Positions 1-6,516 of a DNA stretch of 6,664 bases are shown here, in pieces. This DNA comes from Thermoleophilia bacterium (GTDB lineage: Bacteria > Actinomycetota > Thermoleophilia > Gaiellales > JAICJC01): assembly GCA_025928435.1 (NCBI GenBank), contig JAICJM010000207.1:1-6664 (forward strand), read 5' to 3'. The notes beneath the pieces are model-generated. The model had not been told where the DNA came from. It was given only the letters and a program-made list of their open reading frames with translations, and searched no databases. Within the stretch, counting starts at the first letter, position 1. Each line of letters opens with the position of its first letter. A program made the translations under genes and the position numbers.

Positions 1-762
1 CGGCGGCTGATCGCCTGGCACGAGGCCGGACACGTGCTCGCCGCCGAGCTGCTCGAGACGCAGGACAGGGCGGAGCGCGTGTCCGTCGTCCCGCGTGGCC
101 GGGCGGCCGGCCTGGCGCTCTACCAGCAGGTCGACCGCGCGCTCTTCTCCCGCCGCTACGTCCACGAACGGATCATGTGCGTCCTCGCGGGGCGGGCCGC
201 CGAACAGCTGCTCGTCGGCGAGCTCTCGTCCGGCGCTGCCAACGACCTGCAGCAGGCCAACCTGCTCGCTCGCAAGGCGGTCCACGAGCTGGGGTTCTCG
301 GCCCGGCTGAGCCACGTGACGAGCGACGGCAGCGGTGGCGTCGACGCGCACGTCGCCGACGCCACCCGGCGCATCGCCGACGAGGAGGTCGGGCGCATGG
401 TTGCCGACGCCCAGGGCGAGGTCCATGACCTCCTCGCCGGAGACCGGCCGCGGCTCGACGCGCTCGCCGAGGCGCTGCTGGAGCGCGGGACGCTGGAGCG
501 GGTCGACATCGCCGGGGTCCTCCAGGAAGTCGAGCGGCCCCCGCCGGCCGTGGCCCCGGCGCCGCCGCCGCTCGTACTGAAACGTCTGGCGGCGGAGGCT
601 GGGGAGCAGCGCCGGCCGGTGCGGCCGGTCGGCGCCGGCCGTCTCGTCGCCGCCGCCCGCTGGCTGGAGGCGCGCCCGCGGATCACGATCCTGCGCCGGC
701 GCCCCCCGCCGGCCTCGGCCCGCGAGGACCCGGATCCCGCGGCGGTCACCCAGAGTGGATGA
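1..762 (+). CDS. FtsH-like zinc metalloprotease, C-terminal part (peptidase M41), 5' end outside window
   Basis: The reading frame is open from base 1, so this is the last 253 residues of a longer protein. It starts with the M41 zinc site HEAGH (H7, E8, H11). It continues with the family block VPRGRAAG, the segment LAGRAAEQLLVGE, and SGAAND, whose D82 fits the third zinc ligand 75 residues after H7 (a similar spacing to E. coli FtsH). In FtsH this domain forms a membrane-anchored hexameric ATP-dependent protease that degrades misfolded and regulatory proteins. The AAA+ domain and membrane helices, if present, lie upstream and are not seen. The protease domain ends near residue 175. A tail of about 75 residues follows, first proline/alanine-rich and then arginine-rich, longer than in many FtsH proteins and not recognised. 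A specialised FtsH paralogue is likely. The M41 assignment is firm; calling it the housekeeping FtsH is not. Confidence 0.88.
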   Translation, partial: RRLIAWHEAGHVLAAELLETQDRAERVSVVPRGRAAGLALYQQVDRALFSRRYVHERIMCVLAGRAAEQLLVGELSSGAANDLQQANLLARKAVHELGFSARLSHVTSDGSGGVDAHVADATRRIADEEVGRMVADAQGEVHDLLAGDRPRLDALAEALLERGTLERVDIAGVLQEVERPPPAVAPAPPPLVLKRLAAEAGEQRRPVRPVGAGRLVAAARWLEARPRITILRRRPPPASAREDPDPAAVTQSG

Positions 763-805
763 GGGCGCGGATCCCGGCAGCAGCCAACATCGGTAGGGCG
801 CGGAC

Positions 806-812
806 GAGGGAG
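806..812 (+). promoter_or_regulatory. Ribosome binding site for the SHOCT membrane protein
   Basis: GAGGGAG lies 6 nt before the ATG at 819. It is the clearest Shine-Dalgarno match near this gene and decides the start. The 56-nt gap after the protease stop shows no obvious promoter or terminator, so co-transcription with the protease gene is possible. Confidence 0.65.
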
Positions 813-818
813 TGACGC

Positions 819-2192
819 ATGCCGGTGACGAAGGCCCAGGGAGCGACGGTGACGGAAGCCCGGCGGGCTGTGCCGCCGTCCACCCGCCCGCCGAACGGCC
901 GGTCGCGAAAGGGGGTCATCGCCGTCCTCGTCGTGGTCGGCTCGCTCATGCTCGGCGTCGCGGTGCTGGCCACGTGGATCGACAAGGTCTTCCTCGACTC
1001 GGACACGTGGGCGGACACGAGCGCGGCCGCCCTGCAGAAGCCCGCGGTGCGGACGGCCCTCTCCGGGTACGTCGTCGAGCAGGTGTACGCGAACGTGGAC
1101 GTGCCCGCCCAGCTCGCCCGCGTGCTCCCGGCGCAGGCGCGCGGCCTGGCGGGGCCGGTGGCCGTTGCCGGCCAGCCCTACGCGCAGCGGGCGATCGCTG
1201 CCGGGCTGGCCCGTCCGCGCGTCGTCACGCTGTGGCGCGACGCCAACCTGCGCGCCCACGACCAGCTGATGCGGATCCTGCAGGGCGGGTCGGGGCCGTT
1301 CTCGACCGGGAACGGCGAGGTCGCGCTCGATCTGCGCCCGCTGGTGAACCAGCTCGCGGCCAGCCTCGCGGAGCGCACGAACCGGACGGTCGCGCTGCCT
1401 CCCGACGCGGGCCGGTTCGTGCTCCTGCGGTCGGACCAGCTGCGGCTCGCACAGGAGGGCACGAAGATCCTGCGGGCGGTCGCGCTCCCGCTCGGCCTGG
1501 TGGCCCTGGCCGTCTACGCCGTCGCCGTCTATGTCTCCCGCGACCGCCGCCGGACGCTGCGCGCGGTCGCGTTCGGGATGCTCGCGGCCGGGCTCGTGCT
1601 CGTCGTGGTGCGGCGGGTCATCGGCGACGGGGTGGTGGACTCGCTCACCCAGGTGCCCGACGTCCGCGCCGCCGGCCACGCCGTGTGGCTCCTGGCGACG
1701 GAGCGGCTGGCCGCCGCGAATGTCACGCTCTGCACCTGCGCCCTCCTGCTGCTGCTGGGCACGTGGTTCGCGGGGCCGGGGAGGCGCGCCACCCAGATGC
1801 GCCGCGTCACGACCCCCTACCTGCGCGACCCCTCGATGGCGTTCGGCGCCTACGCCCTGGTGCTCCTCCTGCTGATCGTGTGGGCGCCCGTCCCCGCGAC
1901 CCGCGACCCGGTGCTGATCGTCGTCCTCGGCAGCCTGGGCGCGATCGGGGTCGAGGCGTTGCGCCGGATCGTCGCCCGGGAGTTTCCCGAGGCGACCGAG
2001 CGCGACCTCGGGAGCCACGTCGCCGGTGGGCTGCGCTCCGCCTATCACGGCGTCCGCCACGCCACGCCGCCCGAGGCGGCCGCGGACGCCCGCTACCGAT
2101 CGCTCGAGCGGCTGGCCTCTCTGCACGACCGGGGCGCCCTGTCCGACGACGAGTTCGCCTCGGAGAAGGAAAGCCTGCTCGCCGGCCGCTGA
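819..2192 (+). CDS. Multi-pass membrane protein with C-terminal SHOCT domain, function unknown
   Basis: 457 residues. After a basic cytosolic N-terminus of about 30 residues there is one helix at about 33-53. A large region at about 55-215, probably extracytoplasmic, contains the blocks DSDTWADTSAAAL, DVPAQLARVLP and LWRDANLRAHDQL. Five further helices follow at about 220-239, 247-264, 301-318, 341-356 and 364-384. The last 30 residues (427-455, LERLASLHDRGALSDDEF) match the SHOCT pattern, a short helical C-terminal domain found on many unrelated bacterial proteins and thought to aid oligomerisation. The overall layout resembles a family of uncharacterised actinobacterial membrane proteins. 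I know no assigned reaction, and no catalytic motif is visible. The start is set by a good ribosome binding site. It follows the M41 protease gene on the same strand, which may reflect a shared envelope role, but this is only inference. Confidence 0.85.
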   Translation: MPVTKAQGATVTEARRAVPPSTRPPNGRSRKGVIAVLVVVGSLMLGVAVLATWIDKVFLDSDTWADTSAAALQKPAVRTALSGYVVEQVYANVDVPAQLARVLPAQARGLAGPVAVAGQPYAQRAIAAGLARPRVVTLWRDANLRAHDQLMRILQGGSGPFSTGNGEVALDLRPLVNQLAASLAERTNRTVALPPDAGRFVLLRSDQLRLAQEGTKILRAVALPLGLVALAVYAVAVYVSRDRRRTLRAVAFGMLAAGLVLVVVRRVIGDGVVDSLTQVPDVRAAGHAVWLLATERLAAANVTLCTCALLLLLGTWFAGPGRRATQMRRVTTPYLRDPSMAFGAYALVLLLLIVWAPVPATRDPVLIVVLGSLGAIGVEALRRIVAREFPEATERDLGSHVAGGLRSAYHGVRHATPPEAAADARYRSLERLASLHDRGALSDDEFASEKESLLAGR

Positions 2193-2209
2193 GCCGGGCT
2201 CAGGCCGGC
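2181..2209. terminator. Stem-loop shared by two convergent genes, probable bidirectional terminator
   Basis: The core is TGAGCC-G-GGCTCA (2190-2202), a perfect inverted repeat around one base. It contains the TGA stop of the plus-strand gene and, on the other strand, the TGA stop of the histidine kinase. The outer arms GCCGGCC (2181-2187) and GGCCGGC (2203-2209) extend the stem after a 2-nt bulge. There is no T-run on either side, so it is not a classic intrinsic terminator. A strong GC stem between convergent stops is common in high-GC genomes. Confidence 0.5.
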
Positions 2210-3750
2210 GGCCCGTCGCCGTCGGCCGGGGCCGGGATCGCGGCCGTGATCACCGTCCCGGTGCCCCGGACGCTCGTCACCCGGAACCTCCCGCCGACGG
2301 TCTCGACCCGGTCCCGCAGGCCCTGCAGCCCCAGGCCCCGCTCGAGGGCGCCGCCGACGCCGTCGTCCGCGATCTCCACGAGGAGCGTCCCGTCGCGGAC
2401 GGCGATCGAGACGTCGATCGACGAGGCGTGCGAATGCTTCTGGGCGTTTGCGACCGCCTCGGCGAACACGTAGTACGCCGTCGTCTCGGCCGTCCCGTCG
2501 ACCCGCCGGTCGGGAAGCTGGACGAGCCTGATCGGGACGGTCGAGCGCAGGGCCGCCCCCCGGACGGCCGTGGCCAGCCCGAGGTCCGTGAGCAGGGACG
2601 GATGGATGCCGTGGGCGAGGTCGCGCAGCTCCTCGATCGCGAGCTCGAGCTCCTCCTCGGCCTTCTCGAGCACCGCCGGCGCGTCTTCCGGCGTTCTGCG
2701 CGCCCGGGCGGCGGCGCGGCGCAGGTCGACCGCCAGCCAGGTGAGGCGCTGCTGGGCGCCGTCGTGCAGGTTGCGCTCCAGTCGCCTGCGCTCGACGTCG
2801 GCCGCGCCCACCAGCCGGCTCCGGCTCGCGCTCAGCTCGCGCGCGAACCCCTCCCGCTCGGAGACGACGGCCGACAGATAGAGCGTCGAGAGGGCGGCGA
2901 CGGCGACGAAGAGCTGCGTGTTGAGCACGCTGCGCGTGATCGAGTGGTAGGCGAAGGGGCCGAGGTAGTCCGTCGTGTTGGAGACCGTGATCCCGACTGC
3001 GAGGGCGATCGCGAGGGTGGCGCCGCGCGGGCCGAACCGCAGCGCCGCCCAGATCAGCGCCGGGAAGACGACGTACACGACCGGCCGGTGGCTCCGGGAC
3101 GAGATCTCGCTCAGCACGACGACGGCCGTCAGCGCCACGACGGCCTCGACGACCCGCGCGGGCGGCCAGTGCCGGGGGAGCGGGCCGTACCAGGTCAGGG
3201 CGAGGGGGACGACGACGAGCGCACCGACGAAGTCGCCCAGCCACCACGTCCGCCAGATCGCCGCCACGTTGTGCATGTGCACCACGCCGGCGAGCCGCAG
3301 GGACAGCGTGCCGATCGTGGCGCTGATCGCGACGCCTGTCGCGAGCGCTACCAGCAGCCGGCCGAGGCCGCCGATCGAGTCGAGGGGCGACCCGCGGGGG
3401 ACGAGGCGGCGGATCAGCGTCGTCGCGACCACCACCTCGAGCAGGTTGCCGACCGTCTGGGCGAGGCCGGCCGCGACCGTCAGCGCCCCGTAGTCGTTCG
3501 CCATCAGGTCGCCCGCCAGTGCCCCCGGCCACAGGTGCAGCCCGCCGAAGTAGAGGAACCCGATCGCGACGCCCACCGGCAGCCAGACGATCGCGGCGAC
3601 GGGGCCGGCGAACTCCAGGTGGAAGCTCAGCTGGGCCGCCCCGTTGTACGCGAGCATGAGGGCCAGCGATCCGGCCAGCCATCGGATGCGCCGGCTCGTT
3701 CGCAGCCGGTGCGCGGTCGTCAACCGCACGACATCGGGCGGCGCGGACAC
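2200..3750 (-). CDS. Membrane sensor histidine kinase with MASE1-like sensor (MASE1-HisKA_3-HATPase_c)
   Basis: 516 residues. The N-terminal half (about 25-296) is a multi-helix membrane sensor of MASE1 type. It has the typical block IVWLPVGVAIGFLYFGG (54-70) followed by LWPGALAGDLMAN, and later WRTWWLGDFVGALVVVPLAL (166-185). A short coiled stretch leads to the HisKA_3 dimerisation domain, RRRLERNLHDGAQQRL, with H329 as the likely phosphoacceptor. The ATPase domain has the N box around EAVANAQKH (N435), the G1 box DDGVGG (462-467) and the G2 box GLGLQGL (472-478). This is the NarL-partner class, which normally phosphorylates a LuxR/NarL-type response regulator. No such regulator lies in the window. 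The GTG start is the first usable codon after the TAG that ends the SDR, 39 nt upstream in the same frame. No convincing ribosome binding site is visible. The ligand sensed is unknown. Confidence 0.9.
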   Translation of the reverse strand: MSAPPDVVRLTTAHRLRTSRRIRWLAGSLALMLAYNGAAQLSFHLEFAGPVAAIVWLPVGVAIGFLYFGGLHLWPGALAGDLMANDYGALTVAAGLAQTVGNLLEVVVATTLIRRLVPRGSPLDSIGGLGRLLVALATGVAISATIGTLSLRLAGVVHMHNVAAIWRTWWLGDFVGALVVVPLALTWYGPLPRHWPPARVVEAVVALTAVVVLSEISSRSHRPVVYVVFPALIWAALRFGPRGATLAIALAVGITVSNTTDYLGPFAYHSITRSVLNTQLFVAVAALSTLYLSAVVSEREGFARELSASRSRLVGAADVERRRLERNLHDGAQQRLTWLAVDLRRAAARARRTPEDAPAVLEKAEEELELAIEELRDLAHGIHPSLLTDLGLATAVRGAALRSTVPIRLVQLPDRRVDGTAETTAYYVFAEAVANAQKHSHASSIDVSIAVRDGTLLVEIADDGVGGALERGLGLQGLRDRVETVGGRFRVTSVRGTGTVITAAIPAPADGDGPPA

Positions 3751-3789
3751 GAGCCGCAGATGGTACTCGATCGCCGGCCGGCGAGCCGG

Positions 3790-4551
3790 CTAGCCGATGT
3801 GGAACGTCTCGGTGTGGCCGTCGACGGCGATGGCCTGGCCGCTGATCATGCGTGCCGCGTCCGAGGCGAGGAACAGGCACAGGTCGGCGATCTCGGCCGG
3901 CTGCACGAAGCGGGCGATCGACTGCCCCTCGAGGTACTCGCGCTCGACCTCCGCCGCCGCGCCCCCGCGGGCCTCCGCCTCGCGGGCGATGACGCCCCGC
4001 ATGCGGTCGCCGTCGACGGAGCCGGGGCAGATCGCGTTCGCGCGGACGCCGTGAGGCCCCAGCTCGATCGCGAGCGTCTTCGTCAGGCCGATCACGGCCC
4101 ACTTGGCCGCGACGTAGGGGGCGCGCAGGCCGATGCCGTACTGGCCGGCGGTGGAGGAGATGTTGATGATCGAGCCGCTCCCGACCGCCTTCATCGCGGG
4201 CACGACGCGCGCGCACGTGCGGTAGTGGCTCGTCAGGGTGACGGCCAGCGAGCGCTCCCAGTCGGCCGGCGCGATGTCCTCGACGAGCGCCGTCGGGCCC
4301 GCGATGCCGGCGTTGTTCACGAGCACGTCGAGCCCGCCTCCGGCGGCCAGCACGCCGTCGATCCAGCCGTCGAGCGCCGCCCCGTCCGCGACGTCCACCA
4401 CGGCCGCGTGCAGCCCCTCGGCGGAGGCCGCGCCGACGGCCTCCGCGTCGACGTCGCAGACGTGGACGTCGGCGCCCTGCGCGGCGAAGGCCCGGGCGAC
4501 GACGAGGCCGAAGCCGCCCGCGGCGGCCGTGATCGCGACTCGGAGGCTCAC
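3790..4551 (-). CDS. Short-chain dehydrogenase/reductase (classical SDR), NAD(H) preferred
   Basis: 253 residues from the GTG at 4551, a normal length for classical SDRs, which are soluble Rossmann-fold oxidoreductases acting on alcohols or ketones. Visible motifs are the cofactor loop ITAAAGGFG (7-15), acidic D33 after the second strand (favours NAD over NADP), NNAG (79-82), catalytic S133 in NISSTAG, Y146 and K150 in YVAAK, PGSVDG, and a C-terminal ISGQAIAVDGHTE. Two departures are seen. The first glycine of TGxxxGxG is alanine, a known variant. The active-site Asn of the usual VNL segment is Thr105 (VTL), 28 residues before the serine. A start at ATG 4572 would give 260 residues but touches the palindrome with no room for a ribosome site. 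The substrate is unknown. Association with amine-derived aldehydes is suggested only by the neighbours. Confidence 0.9.
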   Translation of the reverse strand: MSLRVAITAAAGGFGLVVARAFAAQGADVHVCDVDAEAVGAASAEGLHAAVVDVADGAALDGWIDGVLAAGGGLDVLVNNAGIAGPTALVEDIAPADWERSLAVTLTSHYRTCARVVPAMKAVGSGSIINISSTAGQYGIGLRAPYVAAKWAVIGLTKTLAIELGPHGVRANAICPGSVDGDRMRGVIAREAEARGGAAAEVEREYLEGQSIARFVQPAEIADLCLFLASDAARMISGQAIAVDGHTETFHIG

Positions 4552-4557
4552 CGGCCG

Positions 4558-4566
4558 ATTATCCCA
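4558..4566 (-). promoter_or_regulatory. Candidate extended -10 promoter for a leaderless SDR transcript
   Basis: On the minus strand the bases read TGG-GATAAT. The hexamer GATAAT differs from TATAAT at one position and occupies -12 to -7 relative to the GTG start, with TGN just upstream. Initiation at the G of the GTG would give a leaderless mRNA, a common mode in Actinomycetota. No -35 match is seen, since that region lies in the palindrome. This supports GTG 4551 as the start. Confidence 0.45.
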
Positions 4567-4572
4567 ACCCAT

Positions 4573-4605
4573 GTGAATAAACGGGGTCAGACCCCGTTTA
4601 TTCAC
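4573..4605. repeat. Perfect 33-nt palindrome (16-nt arms, 1-nt centre) at the TetR/SDR junction
   Basis: The arms GTGAATAAACGGGGTC (4573-4588) and GACCCCGTTTATTCAC (4590-4605) are exact complements around a single A. With one G-T mismatch the symmetry reaches 4569-4609. The centre GGGGTCAGACCCC with A/T-rich outer arms stands out from the GC-rich surroundings. It resembles dispersed REP-like palindromes found in many bacterial genomes, some moved by REP-associated tyrosine transposases (comparison from memory). It could also terminate transcription: on each strand a GC stem is followed by TTTATT. It contains the TetR stop codon (4602-4604). Confidence 0.8.
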
Positions 4606-5165
4606 GTGGCGGCGAGGCCGGCGACGGCGCGGGCGATGCGTGGCCGCAGCTCCACGACGAAGCCGTCCCGCGGCGCCGACACGAGGCCGAGCAGCGCCCC
4701 CTCGATCAGGTCGCTCAGGATCGCGGTCGCCTCGTCCGGCTGGCCGATGCCGGCCGCGGTGACCATCGCCCCCAGACCGCCGAGGTAGGCGCCGTCCCAG
4801 CGCTCGGCGACCCGCCGCAGCGCCGGCGAGCGGCCCGCCTCGATCAGCAGCTCGTACTGGGCCGCGAGCGGGGCCTGGTCGTCCGCGCACAGCGCGTCCA
4901 CCAGGTCGACCAGCCGATCGATCAGCGCGTCCGGCGACGCCGGGCCCGGCGGTGCGCTGTGGAGCTCGACGGCGGCGATCGAGCGGTCGATCGCGAGCTC
5001 GAGCGCCTCGGTCACGATCTCCGCCTTCGAGGAGAAGTGGTACGTCGTCGAGGCCAGCGGGACGTCCGCCTCGGCGGCCACGGCCCGGTGCGTGCACGAC
5101 TTGACCCCGTCCCGGGCGATGACGCGCAGCGCCGCTTTGACGATCAGCCGGCGCCGGTCGCTCAC
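4602..5165 (-). CDS. TetR/AcrR-family transcriptional repressor
   Basis: 187 residues, normal for the family. The N-terminal helix-turn-helix covers about residues 6-52 (LIVKAALRVIARDGVKSCTHR, then AVAAEADVPLASTTYHFSSK). The signature TTYHFSSKAEIV matches TetR proteins, with the recognition helix near 36-44. The helical C-terminal part (about 55-187) would bind a small ligand and dimerise; its ligand cannot be inferred. The GTG start overlaps the stop of the amine oxidase in GTGA (5165-5162), which implies one mRNA and translational coupling; only a weak GGAA lies upstream. The stop codon lies in the first bases of the junction palindrome. By position it probably represses its own operon, and perhaps the divergent aldehyde dehydrogenase, through the palindrome at 6464-6479. 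The family call is firm; the target is inferred. Confidence 0.9.
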   Translation of the reverse strand: MSDRRRLIVKAALRVIARDGVKSCTHRAVAAEADVPLASTTYHFSSKAEIVTEALELAIDRSIAAVELHSAPPGPASPDALIDRLVDLVDALCADDQAPLAAQYELLIEAGRSPALRRVAERWDGAYLGGLGAMVTAAGIGQPDEATAILSDLIEGALLGLVSAPRDGFVVELRPRIARAVAGLAAT

Positions 5166-6463
5166 GGCGACGGGTTCCGCAGCCACATGCCGGCACGGAT
5201 CCCGGATTCGATCGCGCCGTCGATGAAGCCCGACCACCCGGCCGCCAGGTCGGATCCGGCCAGGAGCACGGGCCCCTCCGGCCGCCGCATCTCGGCGTAG
5301 TGGCGCGAGTACCAGCCGGGGCGGTGGATCGCCCACGTGCCGTTCGAGAACTCGTCGGCGAGCCAGTCGTGCGCGGTGGCCGCGATCGCCCGGTAGCCGG
5401 GCATGATCTCGTCCAGCGAGGCCTGCACGCCGGCCAGGTCGGTTGGGTCGCAGATCGAGGCGTCATACCCGAACCCGATCATGATCTGGCTGCCGTCATC
5501 GTGCTGGAACTCCGTGTCGAGGTACCCGAACGGATGCCCCGGCCGGATTGCGTTCTGGGCGGCCGGGTCGCCGTCGGCGTGGATGAAGATCTTGATCCCG
5601 CGCGACGCCTGCCCGAGCGCGATCCCCTCGCGCTTGCCCTCGGAGAGGGGCGGGTCGAACTCGATCGCGGTGAGCGTGTTCAGCGGCACGGCGACGACGG
5701 CCCGTCCGGCCGCCACGAGCTCGCCGGCCCTGGTCTCGATCTCAACCCCGTCGTCCCTCCGGCGCACGGCGGCGACCGGCGTCTCGAGCCGCGTCTCGAA
5801 CGGCGCCTGCGAGGCGATCGCCTCCAGCAGCCCGCGGGTGCCGGTCGCAAGCGTCACCCGGCCGCCGGTGTACTGCGTCAGGGCGAGGCTGTAGCCGGAG
5901 AGGGCGTGCCAGCGCAGGACGCTGACGGCGCCCGCATCGTCCAGCGGCCCGTGGGCGAGCGACTCGAGCTCGGCCCAGAGCACCTCGTGCGCCTCCGTGT
6001 CGAGGCCGAGCTGTTCGACCCGCTCGGCGATCGTCAGCTCGTCGATTGCCGCCAGCCGGTCGATCGCGTGCAGGGGATCGTGGGGGTTCGGGAGCGACTC
6101 CTCGACGCCCTCGACGAACCGCACCCAGCCGGCGTTCGCGAGGGCGTCGCGCTCGGCGATCGTCCCGGTGCGGCGCTCGTCGCCGACGTACCAGGCGGTC
6201 GTATCCGGCTCGCCTGAGAGCACCACGGCGAGGCCCGCACGCGTGATCTCCGAGAAGGTGAAGGGCTGGTGCCAATGCACCCACCCGCCGCCGTACTCGA
6301 TGTCGTGCCCGTGCCAGGGAGCCGTCCAGGTGCGTCCACCCAGGCGATCGCGGGCCTCCAGGAGCAGGGTGGAACGCCCGTCCCGGGCCGCCTCGCGTGC
6401 CGCCGTGACGCCGGCGAACCCGCCGCCGACCACGACCACGTCGTATGCGCCGCCGCCCGCCAT
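5162..6463 (-). CDS. Flavin-containing amine oxidase (monoamine/putrescine oxidase-like)
   Basis: 433 residues from the ATG at 6463. It would oxidise a primary or secondary amine to an imine, which hydrolyses to an aldehyde, with O2 reduced to H2O2. The FAD-binding fold begins at once: YDVVVVGGGFAG (G13, G15, G18), ribose-binding E36 in LLLEARDRLGGRT, then YGGGWVHWHQP (57-67). K291 in RGIKIFI fits the conserved flavin-N5 lysine of the MAO family. The C-terminal FAD motif is LLAGSDLAAGWSGFIDGAIESG (split as 400-410 and 411-421). By alignment with human MAO-B, the covalent-flavin Cys is Thr376 and the aromatic cage would be W377 and F413, so FAD is probably non-covalent. No signal peptide is seen, so it is probably cytosolic. 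It is the first gene of an operon with TetR. The substrate is unknown; a dehydrogenase activity is possible. Confidence 0.88.
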   Translation of the reverse strand: MAGGGAYDVVVVGGGFAGVTAAREAARDGRSTLLLEARDRLGGRTWTAPWHGHDIEYGGGWVHWHQPFTFSEITRAGLAVVLSGEPDTTAWYVGDERRTGTIAERDALANAGWVRFVEGVEESLPNPHDPLHAIDRLAAIDELTIAERVEQLGLDTEAHEVLWAELESLAHGPLDDAGAVSVLRWHALSGYSLALTQYTGGRVTLATGTRGLLEAIASQAPFETRLETPVAAVRRRDDGVEIETRAGELVAAGRAVVAVPLNTLTAIEFDPPLSEGKREGIALGQASRGIKIFIHADGDPAAQNAIRPGHPFGYLDTEFQHDDGSQIMIGFGYDASICDPTDLAGVQASLDEIMPGYRAIAATAHDWLADEFSNGTWAIHRPGWYSRHYAEMRRPEGPVLLAGSDLAAGWSGFIDGAIESGIRAGMWLRNPSP

Positions 6464-6479
6464 TGGTACAAATGTACCA
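6464..6479. promoter_or_regulatory. Operator-like palindrome, probable TetR binding site
   Basis: TGGTACA and TGTACCA are perfect 7-nt inverted arms around AA. The site ends one base before the amine oxidase ATG and lies in the divergent region of a cluster encoding a TetR repressor. Size and symmetry suit a TetR dimer. I saw no second copy in the window. Binding by this TetR is inferred. Confidence 0.6.
6471..6479 (-). promoter_or_regulatory. Candidate extended -10 promoter for a leaderless amine oxidase transcript
   Basis: The minus strand reads TGG-TACATT. TACATT fits the actinobacterial TANNNT form and ends 7 nt before the A of the ATG at 6463, with TGN directly upstream. No ribosome binding site precedes the ATG, which fits a leaderless mRNA. 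No -35 element is evident. The promoter lies wholly inside the operator palindrome, so a bound repressor would exclude RNA polymerase. Confidence 0.5.
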
Positions 6480-6491
6480 GGTGCTTCACCT
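6479..6491. repeat. Short inverted repeat AGGTG-CTT-CACCT in the divergent region
   Basis: Two exact 5-nt arms surround a 3-nt spacer, beginning at the last base of the larger palindrome. It may be a second protein-binding half of the control region or chance. Short GC-rich symmetries are frequent in this sequence. Confidence 0.3.
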
Positions 6492-6516
6492 CGGCGCCTG
6501 GCGGCATGCGAGTCGG

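Noticed and set aside
156..2126. Very long minus-strand open frame opposite the protease and SHOCT genes
   Set aside because: Its product is arginine/glycine/proline-rich low-complexity sequence with no family motif, as expected from the antisense of high-GC genes with strong protein matches on the plus strand.
3769..3799. GCCGG-CTCG-CCGGC hairpin between SDR and kinase
   Set aside because: Only a 5-nt stem in a run of repeated GCCGGC, with no T-run. Such symmetry is expected by chance at this GC content.
2093..4216. 707-codon minus-strand open frame overlapping kinase and SDR
   Set aside because: Out of frame with both well-supported genes and shows no domain.
4570..4572. ATG as SDR start
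   Set aside because: It abuts the palindrome, leaving no ribosome site, and adds 7 residues before the first Rossmann strand. GTG 4551 has a well-placed -10.
2026..4788. 920-codon plus-strand open frame across kinase, SDR and TetR
   Set aside because: Antisense shadow of three recognisable minus-strand genes. The product is repetitive charged sequence without domains, and it crosses the palindrome only by chance of frame.
4573..5466. In-frame extension of the SDR upstream through the palindrome, suggesting a fusion protein
   Set aside because: Upstream of the palindrome this frame is the wrong frame of TetR and the oxidase, and the sequence is arginine-rich nonsense. The SDR fold starts just after GTG 4551.
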